Positions 1-8,056 of a stretch of DNA of 64,000 bases are shown here, piece by piece. The notes under the pieces are model-generated. The model saw only the letters and a list, made by a program, of their open reading frames with translations, did not search any database and was not told the DNA's origin. Source of the stretch: RBC074 sp964470555 (lineage in GTDB: Bacteria > Acidobacteriota > Blastocatellia > RBC074); NCBI GenBank assembly GCA_964470555.1, contig CAYYDG010000038.1, positions 9,732-73,731 on the forward strand. The letters run 5' to 3'. The translations under genes were made by a program, and so were the position numbers. The stretch's first letter is position 1; each line of letters opens with the position of its first letter.

Positions 1-1
1 G

Positions 2-271
2 TTGGCGGGCATCGTGCCGTTTTTTGTCGGCCTGGCGCTGTTGTTCAATGGGCTGTTTCTCCGCAAACGAGAATTGCCTCCGTTTCAAAGCGAATCCAGA
101 CCGCCTTATCAGCAACCGCCGATCCAGGAATTGCCCCCGGCCAAAACCACTGACCAACTTCGGTTGGAGGCGGAAACCAACGCCGCCGCACGTGCCGATT
201 TCAGTGTGACGGAACACACCACCGCGCATTTGCCGGAAAAGGTTCTCGTTCCGCGTCAAAGAAATGAATAA
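2..271 (+). CDS. C-terminal part of a membrane-anchored protein (partial)
   Basis: The frame is open from the first bases of the window, so the true start probably lies upstream; the leading TTG codon need not be the start. The visible 89 residues begin with one hydrophobic segment (about residues 3-20, PFFVGLALLFNGLFL), then a basic RKR, a proline- and glutamine-rich stretch and a polar tail. This is the layout of a single-pass protein with a disordered cytoplasmic or periplasmic tail. No family is recognised. The next gene follows after 12 bases with a good AGGAG ribosome site, so the two are probably co-transcribed. Confidence 0.5.
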   Translation: MAGIVPFFVGLALLFNGLFLRKRELPPFQSESRPPYQQPPIQELPPAKTTDQLRLEAETNAAARADFSVTEHTTAHLPEKVLVPRQRNE

Positions 272-283
272 GGAGAACTCTCA

Positions 284-640
284 ATGTCCAGGCTAAACCA
301 CAAAGCTCCAAACCTGATCGCCACGTATGGCACGGCGGCGCTGATTGGTCTGGCTCTCACCGCGCCGTTCGTTTTGCTTGAGTGGCGATCCAACACCGCT
401 CAAATGCCATCGCTATTCCACTTTCCACTTCCACTGTTTGGCATTTTGTGGCTGTTACCGACCTTGTTCGCCATTCTCATAACGCCAATAATGCGCAGCA
501 TAAAGATTGGCGACAACCTGCTGAGACATCCCATTCGCTTGTCATTGCGTATCGTGTTTCTGACCTGCACAGCCTTGATCTGGATAGGAATTGTTCAGGA
601 TCAACTCCCTTGTTTCCTGGGCGTCCCGAATTGCGACTAA
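284..640 (+). CDS. small three-helix membrane protein, unknown function
   Basis: A 118-residue protein starting at an ATG preceded by AGGAGAAC. Three hydrophobic stretches are visible, roughly residues 14-32 (ALIGLALTAPFVLLEW), 43-66 and 88-106, joined by short polar loops with basic residues, so it is an integral membrane protein. The C-terminus carries two cysteines (QLPCFLGVPNCD), which could form a disulfide on the outer face. It sits directly behind the partial membrane protein and converges on the PQQ dehydrogenase with a 7-base gap. No known family is recognised; the function is open. Confidence 0.6.
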   Translation: MSRLNHKAPNLIATYGTAALIGLALTAPFVLLEWRSNTAQMPSLFHFPLPLFGILWLLPTLFAILITPIMRSIKIGDNLLRHPIRLSLRIVFLTCTALIWIGIVQDQLPCFLGVPNCD

Positions 641-647
641 CAACGGC

Positions 648-2600
648 TTACGGCAACGCAAACGCCACCACCGAATCGCCGCGTTTGGTGCCGAGCTTGC
701 CGTGTCCTCCGGCGCAAATCACCACGAACTGTTTGCCATTGACCGCATACGTCATCGGTGCGGCTTGCGCGCTGGCCGGAAGCTGACCTTCCCAAATGAC
801 CTTGCCGGTTTCAGCGTCAAACGCACGCAATTTGTCGTCCATTCCGGCGGCGATGAACACCAATCCGCCCGCCGTCACCATCGAACCGCCCAAATTGATC
901 GAACCATATTCAGCAGCTTTGTTGCCGATCAAAGCCAATTGCGGAATGCGCCCAAGCGGCACGTCCCAACGAACTTCGCCCGAAGCCAAATCCACCGCCG
1001 TCAATTTTCCCCACGGCGGCGCGATGCATGGTGTGCCGGTCGGCGACATCAACGGTTCGCGGTACATCGCGTAAGGCGTGCCGGTTTGCCGCCCGAATTC
1101 GCCTTTGACGCGATTGGTCGCGCCGGTTTCGCGCATCTTGTTGTATTCGTCGCGCGGAATCAGCTTCACTTCAAACGGCAAAACATTCGTGTTGACGAAC
1201 AGCAGATTGCGCGTCGGGTCGTAGGACATGCCGCTCCAATTCATGCCGCCGACGTTGCCGGGAATCGCCAGCGTGCCTTTCAAACTCGGCGGAGTGTAAA
1301 TGCCTTCGTTGCGCAAACTGGCGATTTTTTCGCGGCAGTAATCACGGTCTTTGTCATTCAATCCCCAGGCGTCTTCGGGTTTCAGTTGATGCGGAACCAA
1401 CGGGCGCGGCAATGTGGGAAACGGCTGCGTTGCCGAACTCTGTTCGCCGGGCACGTCGCTTTGCGGCACCGGACGTTCTTCAATCGGAAACACGGGCTTG
1501 CCGTCGCGGCGATCCAGCACAAACAGCATTCCCATCTTCGTGCCGATGACGACGGCGGGAATGTCTTTGCCTCCGCGTTTCAGATTGACGAGCATCGGTT
1601 GCGAAGCGACGTCGTAATCCCACAAATCGTGATGCACGACCTGGAAATGCCAGACCACTTTGCCGGTCGAAGCCTTGATCGCCACGACCGAGTTTGCATA
1701 GCGGTTGTCGCCTTTGCGTTCGCCGCCGTAAAAATCCGGGCTGGGGCTGCTGGTCGGAATAAAGACCAGATCACGTCCGGCATCGGCGGAAATGATTGAC
1801 CAGGCATTGGCTGCACCGGTTTTCACAGCGCTGTCGCCCGCCCAGGTTTTGCGCGCCGGGTCTTTTTCAGTTTGCGGAATCGGATCGAAGCTCCAGCGCA
1901 GTTTGCCGGTGACGGCATCGAAAGCACGCACCACGCCACGCTCTAATTCCACACCGCGATTATCGCCAATCGCCGAACCGACTACGACCAGATCGCCAAT
2001 AACCGCGGGTGGTGAAGTTACTTGATAATTGCTGCGTTCGACCAGTCGCACATCACGCGACAAATCTACCTGACCATTTTCGCCGAAGTCGGCAATCGCC
2101 TTGCCTGTAGCGGCGTCAAGCGCAATCAGCCGCGCGTCCAGCGTGGCAACGAAAATGCGTCGCGCGGCTTTTTTCTTGTCCGTCGCCGCAGGCCACGCCG
2201 ATACGCCGCGCGAAGTCATTTCAGAATAACGACGATCCAGCGCAATTTGCGGATCGAATGTCCACTTCTCTTTCCCGCTTGCTGGGTCGAGCGCGATCAC
2301 ACGGCTGTAGGGCGTGGTCAGATAGAGCAAGCCATCCACCAGAATCGGTGTGGATTCAAACGCCGCGTTGCGTTTGCCCGCCGCGTTCACCTCTTCCGCG
2401 CCGGTGTGATATGTCCAGGCGACTTTGAGCTGGCCGACGTTGCCGCGATGAATTTGCGTCAGCGGCGAAAACCGCGCGCCTCCCGCATCTCGCCCATAAG
2501 CAGGCCAGTCCGCCACCGATTTTTGTTTCTGCGCATCGGCTGTGCTCAACGCACCAAAGACAATCAGCAACGACAAAAAAATCATTGTGCGACGCATCAT
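648..2600 (-). CDS. secreted pyrroloquinoline-quinone-dependent dehydrogenase
   Basis: 650 residues. An N-terminal signal peptide (about residues 1-23, ending TADAQ) sends it to the periplasm. The rest is an eight-bladed quinoprotein propeller: WPAYGRDAGGARFSPLTQI at the mature N-terminus, repeated beta-strand units such as RVIALDPASGKEKWTFDP, and the family hallmark HHDLWDYDVASQP near residue 330. It matches the soluble glucose/quinate-type PQQ dehydrogenases, which oxidise sugars or alcohols and pass electrons to the respiratory chain. There is no N-terminal membrane domain as in Gcd and no fused haem c (no CxxCH seen), so the electron acceptor must be separate. The substrate cannot be read from the sequence. 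The start has a GGGAGG ribosome site. No PQQ biosynthesis genes lie in the window. Confidence 0.9.
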   Translation of the reverse strand: MMRRTMIFLSLLIVFGALSTADAQKQKSVADWPAYGRDAGGARFSPLTQIHRGNVGQLKVAWTYHTGAEEVNAAGKRNAAFESTPILVDGLLYLTTPYSRVIALDPASGKEKWTFDPQIALDRRYSEMTSRGVSAWPAATDKKKAARRIFVATLDARLIALDAATGKAIADFGENGQVDLSRDVRLVERSNYQVTSPPAVIGDLVVVGSAIGDNRGVELERGVVRAFDAVTGKLRWSFDPIPQTEKDPARKTWAGDSAVKTGAANAWSIISADAGRDLVFIPTSSPSPDFYGGERKGDNRYANSVVAIKASTGKVVWHFQVVHHDLWDYDVASQPMLVNLKRGGKDIPAVVIGTKMGMLFVLDRRDGKPVFPIEERPVPQSDVPGEQSSATQPFPTLPRPLVPHQLKPEDAWGLNDKDRDYCREKIASLRNEGIYTPPSLKGTLAIPGNVGGMNWSGMSYDPTRNLLFVNTNVLPFEVKLIPRDEYNKMRETGATNRVKGEFGRQTGTPYAMYREPLMSPTGTPCIAPPWGKLTAVDLASGEVRWDVPLGRIPQLALIGNKAAEYGSINLGGSMVTAGGLVFIAAGMDDKLRAFDAETGKVIWEGQLPASAQAAPMTYAVNGKQFVVICAGGHGKLGTKRGDSVVAFALP

Positions 2601-2643
2601 TTCCTCCCAATTCTGTTTTGTGTATTGTCTGCACGACCAGATG

Positions 2644-2672
2644 TTATCAAGTCTGATTTCGATACGTATAAT
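2644..2672 (+). promoter_or_regulatory. probable sigma-70-type promoter for the HEAT-repeat gene
   Basis: TTATCA at 2644-2649 and TATAAT at 2667-2672 are separated by 17 bases, close to the sigma-70 consensus. It lies between the divergent PQQ dehydrogenase and the HEAT-repeat gene starting at 2709, giving a predicted leader of about 30 bases. Only the spacing and box match support it. Confidence 0.5.
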
Positions 2673-2708
2673 CAGCGTTCAATTGTTCAACGCAATTTTC
2701 CGATCTGT

Positions 2709-3791
2709 ATGGCTGAAAAGTTGAAGGATTTATTTTTTACGCGCAAGACCTTGACGCAACTCGCCGACTCGATTGCACAAGCGCATGCCGTTTTTGATCG
2801 CAAACGATTTCTCGCGCAGGTGTTCGACGACGATTGGGAAGCCAAAGAATTGAAAGCTCGCATGCGGCACGCGGCGATTTGCCTGGGTCACACGCTGCCG
2901 AAATCTTATGCAAAAGCATTGGCCATTCTGAAACAGGTCGCGCCGCAGAGTCGTGGCTTCGACGGCATGATCTTTCCCGAATTCGTCGAAGTGCATGGGT
3001 TGAACGATTGGGAACGGTCACTGCCAGCGTTGGAGTTTTTCACGCGCTTTGGCAGTTCGGAATTCGCCGTGCGTCCGTTTTTGCATCAAGACCCGGAACG
3101 TGCAATGGCGTTTGTGTCGAAGTGGGCAGAAAGTTCTGACCATCATGTGCGCCGTTTGGCTAGCGAAGGTTGTCGTCCGCGATTGCCATGGGCAATGGCG
3201 CTGCCGAAATTCAAAGCCGATCCTTCGCCGATTTTGCCCGTGCTGGAAAAACTGAAAGACGACGAATCGGAATACGTTCGCAAAAGCGTAGCCAACAATC
3301 TGAATGACATTTCCAAAGATCATCCCGAACCCATGATCGAACTCTGCGAACGCTGGTTTGGAACTTCGCCGCGCACCGATTGGATCGTCAAACACGCATG
3401 CCGGGGATTGTTGAAAGCTCGTCACGAACGCGCCTTGCGGCTGTTTGGATTTGCCGACAACGCGCAAATCGAAATCAGCAAACTCAAGCTGAATCCCAAA
3501 CGGCTGGCCATCGGCGATAATCTGACTTTTGCTTTCAAGCTCCACGTCGGCGGAACTGGCGAACGCAAATTGCGATTGGAATACACCATTGATTTCGTCA
3601 AAGCCAACGGCAAAACCTCAAAGAAGGTTTTTCAGATTTCAGAAAAAAATTACAGCGCAGGCGTTTATCCGATGCAAAAGAAACATGCGACGGCTGATCT
3701 GACAACGCGCAAACATCATCCGGGCGCGCATCGGTTGGCGATTGTCGTCAACGGCAGAGAACTGGCGGCATCCACATTCGATCTGCAATAA
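2709..3791 (+). CDS. DNA alkylation repair (AlkD-like) HEAT-repeat protein
   Basis: The frame is open far upstream, but the sensible start is the ATG at 2709, which gives 360 residues and follows a promoter-like site. The protein is almost all helical, with HEAT-type repeats such as SKWAESSDHHVRRLASEG and LKDDESEYVRKSVANNLND, followed by KDHPEPMIELCERW and TDWIVKHACRGLLKAR. This order matches the AlkC/AlkD superfamily of 3-methyladenine DNA glycosylases, whose HEAT solenoid wraps alkylated DNA. The last ~110 residues form a beta-rich domain (KLNPKRLAIGDNLTFAFKL onwards) that is seen in the longer AlkC-like members. Catalytic residues were not checked against a structure, so glycosylase activity is inferred. 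Confidence 0.75.
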   Translation: MAEKLKDLFFTRKTLTQLADSIAQAHAVFDRKRFLAQVFDDDWEAKELKARMRHAAICLGHTLPKSYAKALAILKQVAPQSRGFDGMIFPEFVEVHGLNDWERSLPALEFFTRFGSSEFAVRPFLHQDPERAMAFVSKWAESSDHHVRRLASEGCRPRLPWAMALPKFKADPSPILPVLEKLKDDESEYVRKSVANNLNDISKDHPEPMIELCERWFGTSPRTDWIVKHACRGLLKARHERALRLFGFADNAQIEISKLKLNPKRLAIGDNLTFAFKLHVGGTGERKLRLEYTIDFVKANGKTSKKVFQISEKNYSAGVYPMQKKHATADLTTRKHHPGAHRLAIVVNGRELAASTFDLQ

Positions 3792-3830
3792 CCTGATCTG
3801 ATCGAAGCAATACTTTCCCGGCTTGTGAAT

Positions 3831-4586
3831 ATGAAACCGATCAACATCCCCCAGGAGAACGCAACTGAAATTCACCGCATCACCGATCATTCCGAATCGG
3901 CGTTGATGTCACTGCGAACCATCGGTGGACTTGAAGTCGTGTCGGTTTTGGCGTCGGTATTTCTGACGACCTGGGTGATGATTCCTTTGCAACCCGAACC
4001 GCGTTGGTTGATCGCCGCGCCGGGATTGTTCGCCGTTGGCTTGATTGTGAACTCGCAACGAGCGCGCGGCGAACGACTTCATGACCTCGGTCTCACGGGA
4101 CGCAATTTTGGCAAGGCGTTACGATTGATTGCGCTGCCTACGTTGGCTGCCGCCGCGGTGATTGTGACGCTGGGATACATCACAAATTCATTTCATCGAA
4201 CTTCGCATTTCTGGACGAATATGTTGTTTCTGCCGGTTTGGGCCATCACGCAGCAATACGTGCTTCAGGCGTTCATTTACCGGCGAATCCGCGGGTTGCT
4301 GGTTGCGGAATCGGCTCCGCTTAACGAACAGCGGCGGCAGGTGCGTTGGGCAATCTTGGCGACGGCGGTTCTGTTTTCGCTGGCGCATTTGCCCAACCTG
4401 ATGTTGATGGTGTTGACTCTGATCGGCGGATTGATCTGGTCGTGGGTTTACGAACGCGCGCCCAATTTGCTGGCGCTCGGTTTATCGCACGCGACGCTCA
4501 GTTTTCTGCTCATGACTTCGGCTCCAGACTGGCTGTTGCCAAGCCTGAGCGTGGGATACAAACACTTTCTTTACCAGAAATTCTGA
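3831..4586 (+). CDS. CPBP-type intramembrane protease homologue with altered catalytic pair
   Basis: About 251 residues, from the ATG at 3831 (a GTG two codons earlier is also possible; neither has a clear ribosome site). Several hydrophobic helices are visible. The three conserved CPBP (CAAX protease/bacteriocin-processing) motifs are recognisable: ITQQYVLQAFIYRR (motif 1), FSLAHLPN (motif 2) and LGLSHATL (motif 3). In active members motif 1 is EExxxR; here the two glutamates are glutamines, while the arginine and both histidines remain. It may be a pseudoprotease or a variant. It ends 7 bases before a SpoIIM-family membrane protein, suggesting an operon. Confidence 0.7.
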   Translation: MKPINIPQENATEIHRITDHSESALMSLRTIGGLEVVSVLASVFLTTWVMIPLQPEPRWLIAAPGLFAVGLIVNSQRARGERLHDLGLTGRNFGKALRLIALPTLAAAAVIVTLGYITNSFHRTSHFWTNMLFLPVWAITQQYVLQAFIYRRIRGLLVAESAPLNEQRRQVRWAILATAVLFSLAHLPNLMLMVLTLIGGLIWSWVYERAPNLLALGLSHATLSFLLMTSAPDWLLPSLSVGYKHFLYQKF

Positions 4587-4593
4587 GGCGTTT

Positions 4594-5556
4594 ATGGCCG
4601 AAAACTTCATCGAACGACGCAAGGCAAACTGGAAACGGCTGGAAGAATTGACCAACCAGGTGCGAAGCCTGCGCGGTTTGCGCAGTCTGAAGCGCGATGA
4701 AGTCCGCGAACTGGGGCGCATTTATCGCCGGACGGCTTCTGATCTGGCGATTGCTCGCGTCGAATCGCGCGACCAGCGGCTGGTCAGTTACCTGAACAAT
4801 CTGGTGATTCAGTCCCACGGAATGATTTATCGCTCGGAATCAAGAGGCGTGCGTTCGATCTTCGATTTTTACTGGCACGAATTCCCCGCCATTTTTCGCC
4901 AAACGTTTCGTTATTCGCTGGCGGCACTTCTGATTTTTCTGGCCATCGGAGTCTGTTCGTTCATCGCCACCTGGCGCAACGACGATTTTGCCGACTTCGC
5001 CTCGGTGTCGCCGGGATTGATGCAGGCCGTCAAAAACCATCAACCCTGGTGGCAACGTTTGAACGACGAAGCTCCGGTCGGAGCCGCCGGGATCATGGCC
5101 AACAACATCGGCGTCAGCGTGAAAGTCTTCGCGTTCAGCATTGTGCCGATCATCGGAACCGTCGGAACCTTGATGCCGTCGGCGCTGCAACTCGGCGCGC
5201 TGCAAGCCTTGCTGATCAAATACTGGGCTTCGGGAGCCGTCTGGAATTTCATTTTCGGCCACGCCGTGCTGGAATTCACCGCTATTTTCATTGCGGGCGG
5301 CGCGGGTTTGATGATCGGGATGTCGCTGATCGCTCCGGGCGAACGCACACGCAAGGAAGCATTGATCGAACGCGGCGCATTGGCCATTCGATTGCTGGTC
5401 GGTTGCATTCCCTTGCTGATCGCCGCCGGGCTGATCGAAGGATTCATTTCGCCGCTTCCGTTACAAACCCGCTACAAAATCGCTGTTTCAATAGCAACGG
5501 CGGTAATGTTGGCGGCTTATTTGCTGAAACCGGTCAGAGTCGCGCGCCAGGAATGA
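4594..5556 (+). CDS. SpoIIM-family (stage II sporulation protein M) integral membrane protein
   Basis: 320 residues. The N-terminal ~90 residues are charged and helical (FIERRKANWKRLEELTNQV), ending in FDFYWHEFPAIFRQTFRYSL just before the first membrane helix. At least five hydrophobic segments follow, including FIFGHAVLEFTAIFIAGGAG, typical of the SpoIIM/DUF95 family found also in non-sporulating bacteria. In Bacillus SpoIIM belongs to the DMP peptidoglycan-remodelling complex; outside sporulators its role is unknown and it commonly sits near membrane or envelope genes. It is 7 bases behind the CPBP homologue. Nothing here implies that this organism sporulates. Confidence 0.8.
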   Translation: MAENFIERRKANWKRLEELTNQVRSLRGLRSLKRDEVRELGRIYRRTASDLAIARVESRDQRLVSYLNNLVIQSHGMIYRSESRGVRSIFDFYWHEFPAIFRQTFRYSLAALLIFLAIGVCSFIATWRNDDFADFASVSPGLMQAVKNHQPWWQRLNDEAPVGAAGIMANNIGVSVKVFAFSIVPIIGTVGTLMPSALQLGALQALLIKYWASGAVWNFIFGHAVLEFTAIFIAGGAGLMIGMSLIAPGERTRKEALIERGALAIRLLVGCIPLLIAAGLIEGFISPLPLQTRYKIAVSIATAVMLAAYLLKPVRVARQE

Positions 5557-5617
5557 CTCGCTGTGCTATCATCCGGCGTCAATTTTTGAAAGAACATATT
5601 CAGGAGAGGATTTGAGC

Positions 5618-5899
5618 ATGATTGAACGTGATTACGATGTCCCGCAGACTTATCTGACCATTTTGACCAAAAACGATATTTTTTCCTTTCTCGGATTGGT
5701 TCGTGCGCAGATGGTGGATTCGGACGGTCTGACCAAACCGATGACCGCCGTGATCAAACACGATCCGCGCGAAGGCCAGCCGATATTGAAGCAATTCCCT
5801 TCAGGCGGCGAAGCTCGCCGCAGTTACGAAGAAGCCATCAACACCAGTCTGGAACGCGGTTGGAGCATTGTTTACCGCGGATTGCCGTTGGAAGGTTGA
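5618..5899 (+). CDS. small soluble protein of unknown function
   Basis: 93 residues from the ATG at 5618, which has AGGAGAGG upstream at good spacing; a TTG two codons earlier would add only two residues. The protein is acidic to neutral and mixed helix/strand (DVPQTYLTILTKNDIFSFLG, then YEEAINTSLERGWSIVYRG at the end) with no membrane segment or signal peptide. I recognise no family. It has its own ribosome site and is followed by a strong terminator, so it probably closes the transcript that begins upstream. Confidence 0.6.
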   Translation: MIERDYDVPQTYLTILTKNDIFSFLGLVRAQMVDSDGLTKPMTAVIKHDPREGQPILKQFPSGGEARRSYEEAINTSLERGWSIVYRGLPLEG

Positions 5900-5920
5900 T
5901 GATTTGTCCGGTACTGGCAA

Positions 5921-5950
5921 AACAAAGGGCGGGAAATCCCGCCCTTTGTT
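5921..5950. terminator. strong bidirectional intrinsic terminator
   Basis: A perfect 13-bp stem (AACAAAGGGCGGG at 5921-5933 and CCCGCCCTTTGTT at 5938-5950) closes a 4-base loop and is followed by a T-rich run. It sits between two convergent genes, ending at 5899 (+) and 5990 (-), and can serve both. Confidence 0.85.
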
Positions 5951-5989
5951 GCTTTTCGATTTTGCTGTTTTCGATTTTGTTATTTCGGT

Positions 5990-6607
5990 TCATTCCGCCA
6001 GAGCCTGACGATGATCCAGCGCGTTGCTGACGATTCGCGCAGCCGTTTCGCTGATGTGCGTGCGCCAGACCTTTCGATCTTCTTCCTGGGCGCCGCTGAG
6101 CAATAACAATCGTTTCAGAATTTCAGTCGTCACCGCCACCAAAAACGCGCCTTGCCCGGCTTGCTGTCGCAGATGTTCGTTGTCTCGTCGCGCGCGGTCG
6201 CGTTCGTCTTCCTGTTCAAAGCGCGGAATTTCCTGATCGAGCAACTCAAAAGCCACGACCGCCAGTTTCTGGTTGCGATTGTCGGCAAAGCGAACCAGTC
6301 GGTTGCGAATTTCTTCGGTCAACGGAACTTCGATCAATGGCGAAGCCAGCGTGATCGCCTGTGCGTGACGGTTGCGAAGCACTCGCGCCGCAATGAGCAG
6401 AACCAGCGTCCAATACCCGACGAACATTCCGCCAACCACCGCCAGATCGGTCATGGTCCATTTTTCCTTGCCGCTCAGGTAAAAATACGCCACTGGAATC
6501 ACGGTCGGCACGGCGACCAGCAAAAAGCGATACCAACTCCAGTTTGATCTGCGCGAAGAAGAATTGTCGGTTGATTGATTTTCAGAAGGATTGTCGTAAT
6601 CGTTCAT
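5990..6607 (-). CDS. two-helix membrane protein with charged helical tail, unknown function
   Basis: 205 residues from the ATG at 6605-6607, chosen because a GGGAG ribosome site lies just upstream; the frame continues nine codons further without such a site. Residues 1-25 are polar and serine/asparagine-rich. Two hydrophobic helices follow (RFLLVAVPTVIPVAYFYL and LAVVGGMFVGYWTLVLLIAA), then a cytoplasmic tail of about 120 residues, strongly charged and helical (RFEQEDERDRARRDNEHLRQ). A TATAAT-like box at 6649-6654 lies upstream on this strand. No family is recognised. Its partner is unknown. Confidence 0.6.
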   Translation of the reverse strand: MNDYDNPSENQSTDNSSSRRSNWSWYRFLLVAVPTVIPVAYFYLSGKEKWTMTDLAVVGGMFVGYWTLVLLIAARVLRNRHAQAITLASPLIEVPLTEEIRNRLVRFADNRNQKLAVVAFELLDQEIPRFEQEDERDRARRDNEHLRQQAGQGAFLVAVTTEILKRLLLLSGAQEEDRKVWRTHISETAARIVSNALDHRQALAE

Positions 6608-6727
6608 GTCACTGTCTCCCTGGCAACGAGCCACTAAAAACCAGCGGCATTATAGCCCAATCCTTGCAGCCGCAAAGCCCATGCGCCATCATCTTCCCAA
6701 AAATCATCGTAAAAGGAGTGTTCAGTT

Positions 6728-7816
6728 ATGGCGCGGCAAAATCAACCTCTTCAGGTCGGCATCAATTATCCGTGGATTGATTACGGCTGGGATTTCGGCA
6801 ATCCGCCTCAAGCCTGGGTCGCCTGGCAAAATCTGGCTGCGTGGCGCGAAGCCAAACGCCGTCGCATTGTCGAAGACTTCACGCGATTTGCCGAACAAGG
6901 GTTGTTTGCCGTGCGCTGGTTCATTTTGCCCGACGGAACCAATTACGGAACAGGCGTCGAATCGCCCGACAACAACGACGGGCAATGGCATTTCGATCCG
7001 TTGCCGCGCCACCATCCGTTTCACCAACAGCTTTGCGACGATTTCGAATTTGTTTTGGAAACCTGCGCCAAACTCGGACTGCAATTCCTGCCTTCGCTGA
7101 TTGATTTTCACTGGTGCAATCACGGCTCCATTGCCGATTACAAATCCGGCATCGTCAAAGGCGGACGCGCCGACATCATCAACGATCCGGCCAAACGCGA
7201 AGCTTTTTTCGACAGCGTGCTGGAACCGTTGCTGGAAATTTCGCTGCGGTATCCGCAAACGATTTACGCCTGGGAATTGATCAACGAACCCGAATGGGTG
7301 ACGACCGAAAAACCGCTGGAACATCATCGCCCGGAGGAAAACAAAACCATTCCGCTGGACAAGATGCTGGGCTTTTTGCGACGCGGCATCGGTCGCATCA
7401 ATCATAAGAAAACATCAGATGGTCGCCAGGCGTTTCGTTCGACGATTGGTTTCGCCCATCACGACACCTTGTTCGACTGGAATTCTGCAGGCCTCGGCGC
7501 GACGTTGCACCAGTTTCACTTTTACGCGCAGAAGGACGGCAAACTGCCGCCGAATGTGTTTTCCGAAGAATATCCCTGCTTCATTGGTGAATTTGCCACG
7601 GCGGTACAAAAAGACTGGGCGGATTTGAAAAAGCGCAAGCTGGATCAATCGGTTCGCAACCGGCTGGATTTGATCGAAGAGCGAAAATATCCGTCGGCAT
7701 TCCTGTGGTCGGCTCAGGCGATGGACGTGGCGACGAAATGGACGCCGGATGAGGTGCGCGAAACTATTGCCTACATCCGCACTTCGCGCGGCGTGACCGG
7801 CGACGATGTGACATAG
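6728..7816 (+). CDS. GH5-like (clan A) glycoside hydrolase, cellulase/mannanase type
   Basis: 362 residues from an ATG behind AAAGGAG. The architecture is a TIM barrel beginning with the N-terminal strand QVGINYPWIDYGWDFG. The clan GH-A acid/base motif WELINEPEW places a glutamate near residue 187, and the nucleophile motif IGEFAT places one near residue 287, the spacing expected for retaining beta-glycosidases of family 5 and relatives. HQFHFYAQ matches the barrel strand carrying the substrate-contact His/Tyr. No signal peptide is visible, so it is probably cytoplasmic and acts on imported oligosaccharides. Exact substrate (beta-mannoside or beta-glucoside) is not readable. Confidence 0.75.
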   Translation: MARQNQPLQVGINYPWIDYGWDFGNPPQAWVAWQNLAAWREAKRRRIVEDFTRFAEQGLFAVRWFILPDGTNYGTGVESPDNNDGQWHFDPLPRHHPFHQQLCDDFEFVLETCAKLGLQFLPSLIDFHWCNHGSIADYKSGIVKGGRADIINDPAKREAFFDSVLEPLLEISLRYPQTIYAWELINEPEWVTTEKPLEHHRPEENKTIPLDKMLGFLRRGIGRINHKKTSDGRQAFRSTIGFAHHDTLFDWNSAGLGATLHQFHFYAQKDGKLPPNVFSEEYPCFIGEFATAVQKDWADLKKRKLDQSVRNRLDLIEERKYPSAFLWSAQAMDVATKWTPDEVRETIAYIRTSRGVTGDDVT

Positions 7817-7999
7817 ATGGCTAAAGCACTGACTACTAACCCTCGTTTCCTGGGAATTGAGATATGCAAGGCTGTAAGTCTTTTGCCTGCAATGCGGGTA
7901 ATTTCACTCAGCCTACTTAACTCTTTGAAATCAATGCCCAGAAATGAGGGTACTAAAGAAACAAAACCGACTTAAAATCTAATGAAAGGGTCCCAAGCT

Positions 8000-8009
8000 A
8001 GAAGTGTTA
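8000..8009. repeat. single copy of the 10-mer AGAAGTGTTA at the left edge of the AT-rich island
   Basis: AGAAGTGTTA at 8000-8009 is identical to the first ten bases of the 14-bp unit that is tandemly repeated at 10985-11053 on the other side of the AT-rich genes. A 10-base match can arise by chance in AT-rich DNA. It is listed because of its position in the noncoding stretch (7817-8056) where base composition changes. Confidence 0.3.
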
Positions 8010-8056
8010 AGTGTTTACAAAAATGTGACCGCCTCAACTCTCTCGCTAAAATGTTG

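Noticed and set aside
591..1799. 402-codon frame on the plus strand opposite the PQQ dehydrogenase
   Set aside because: It is the antisense shadow of a clear quinoprotein gene; its residues are His/Arg/Ala-rich as expected for antisense frames.
2022..2708. N-terminal extension of the AlkD-like gene
   Set aside because: It overlaps the start of the divergent PQQ gene, and a promoter plus the ATG at 2709 explain the real gene.
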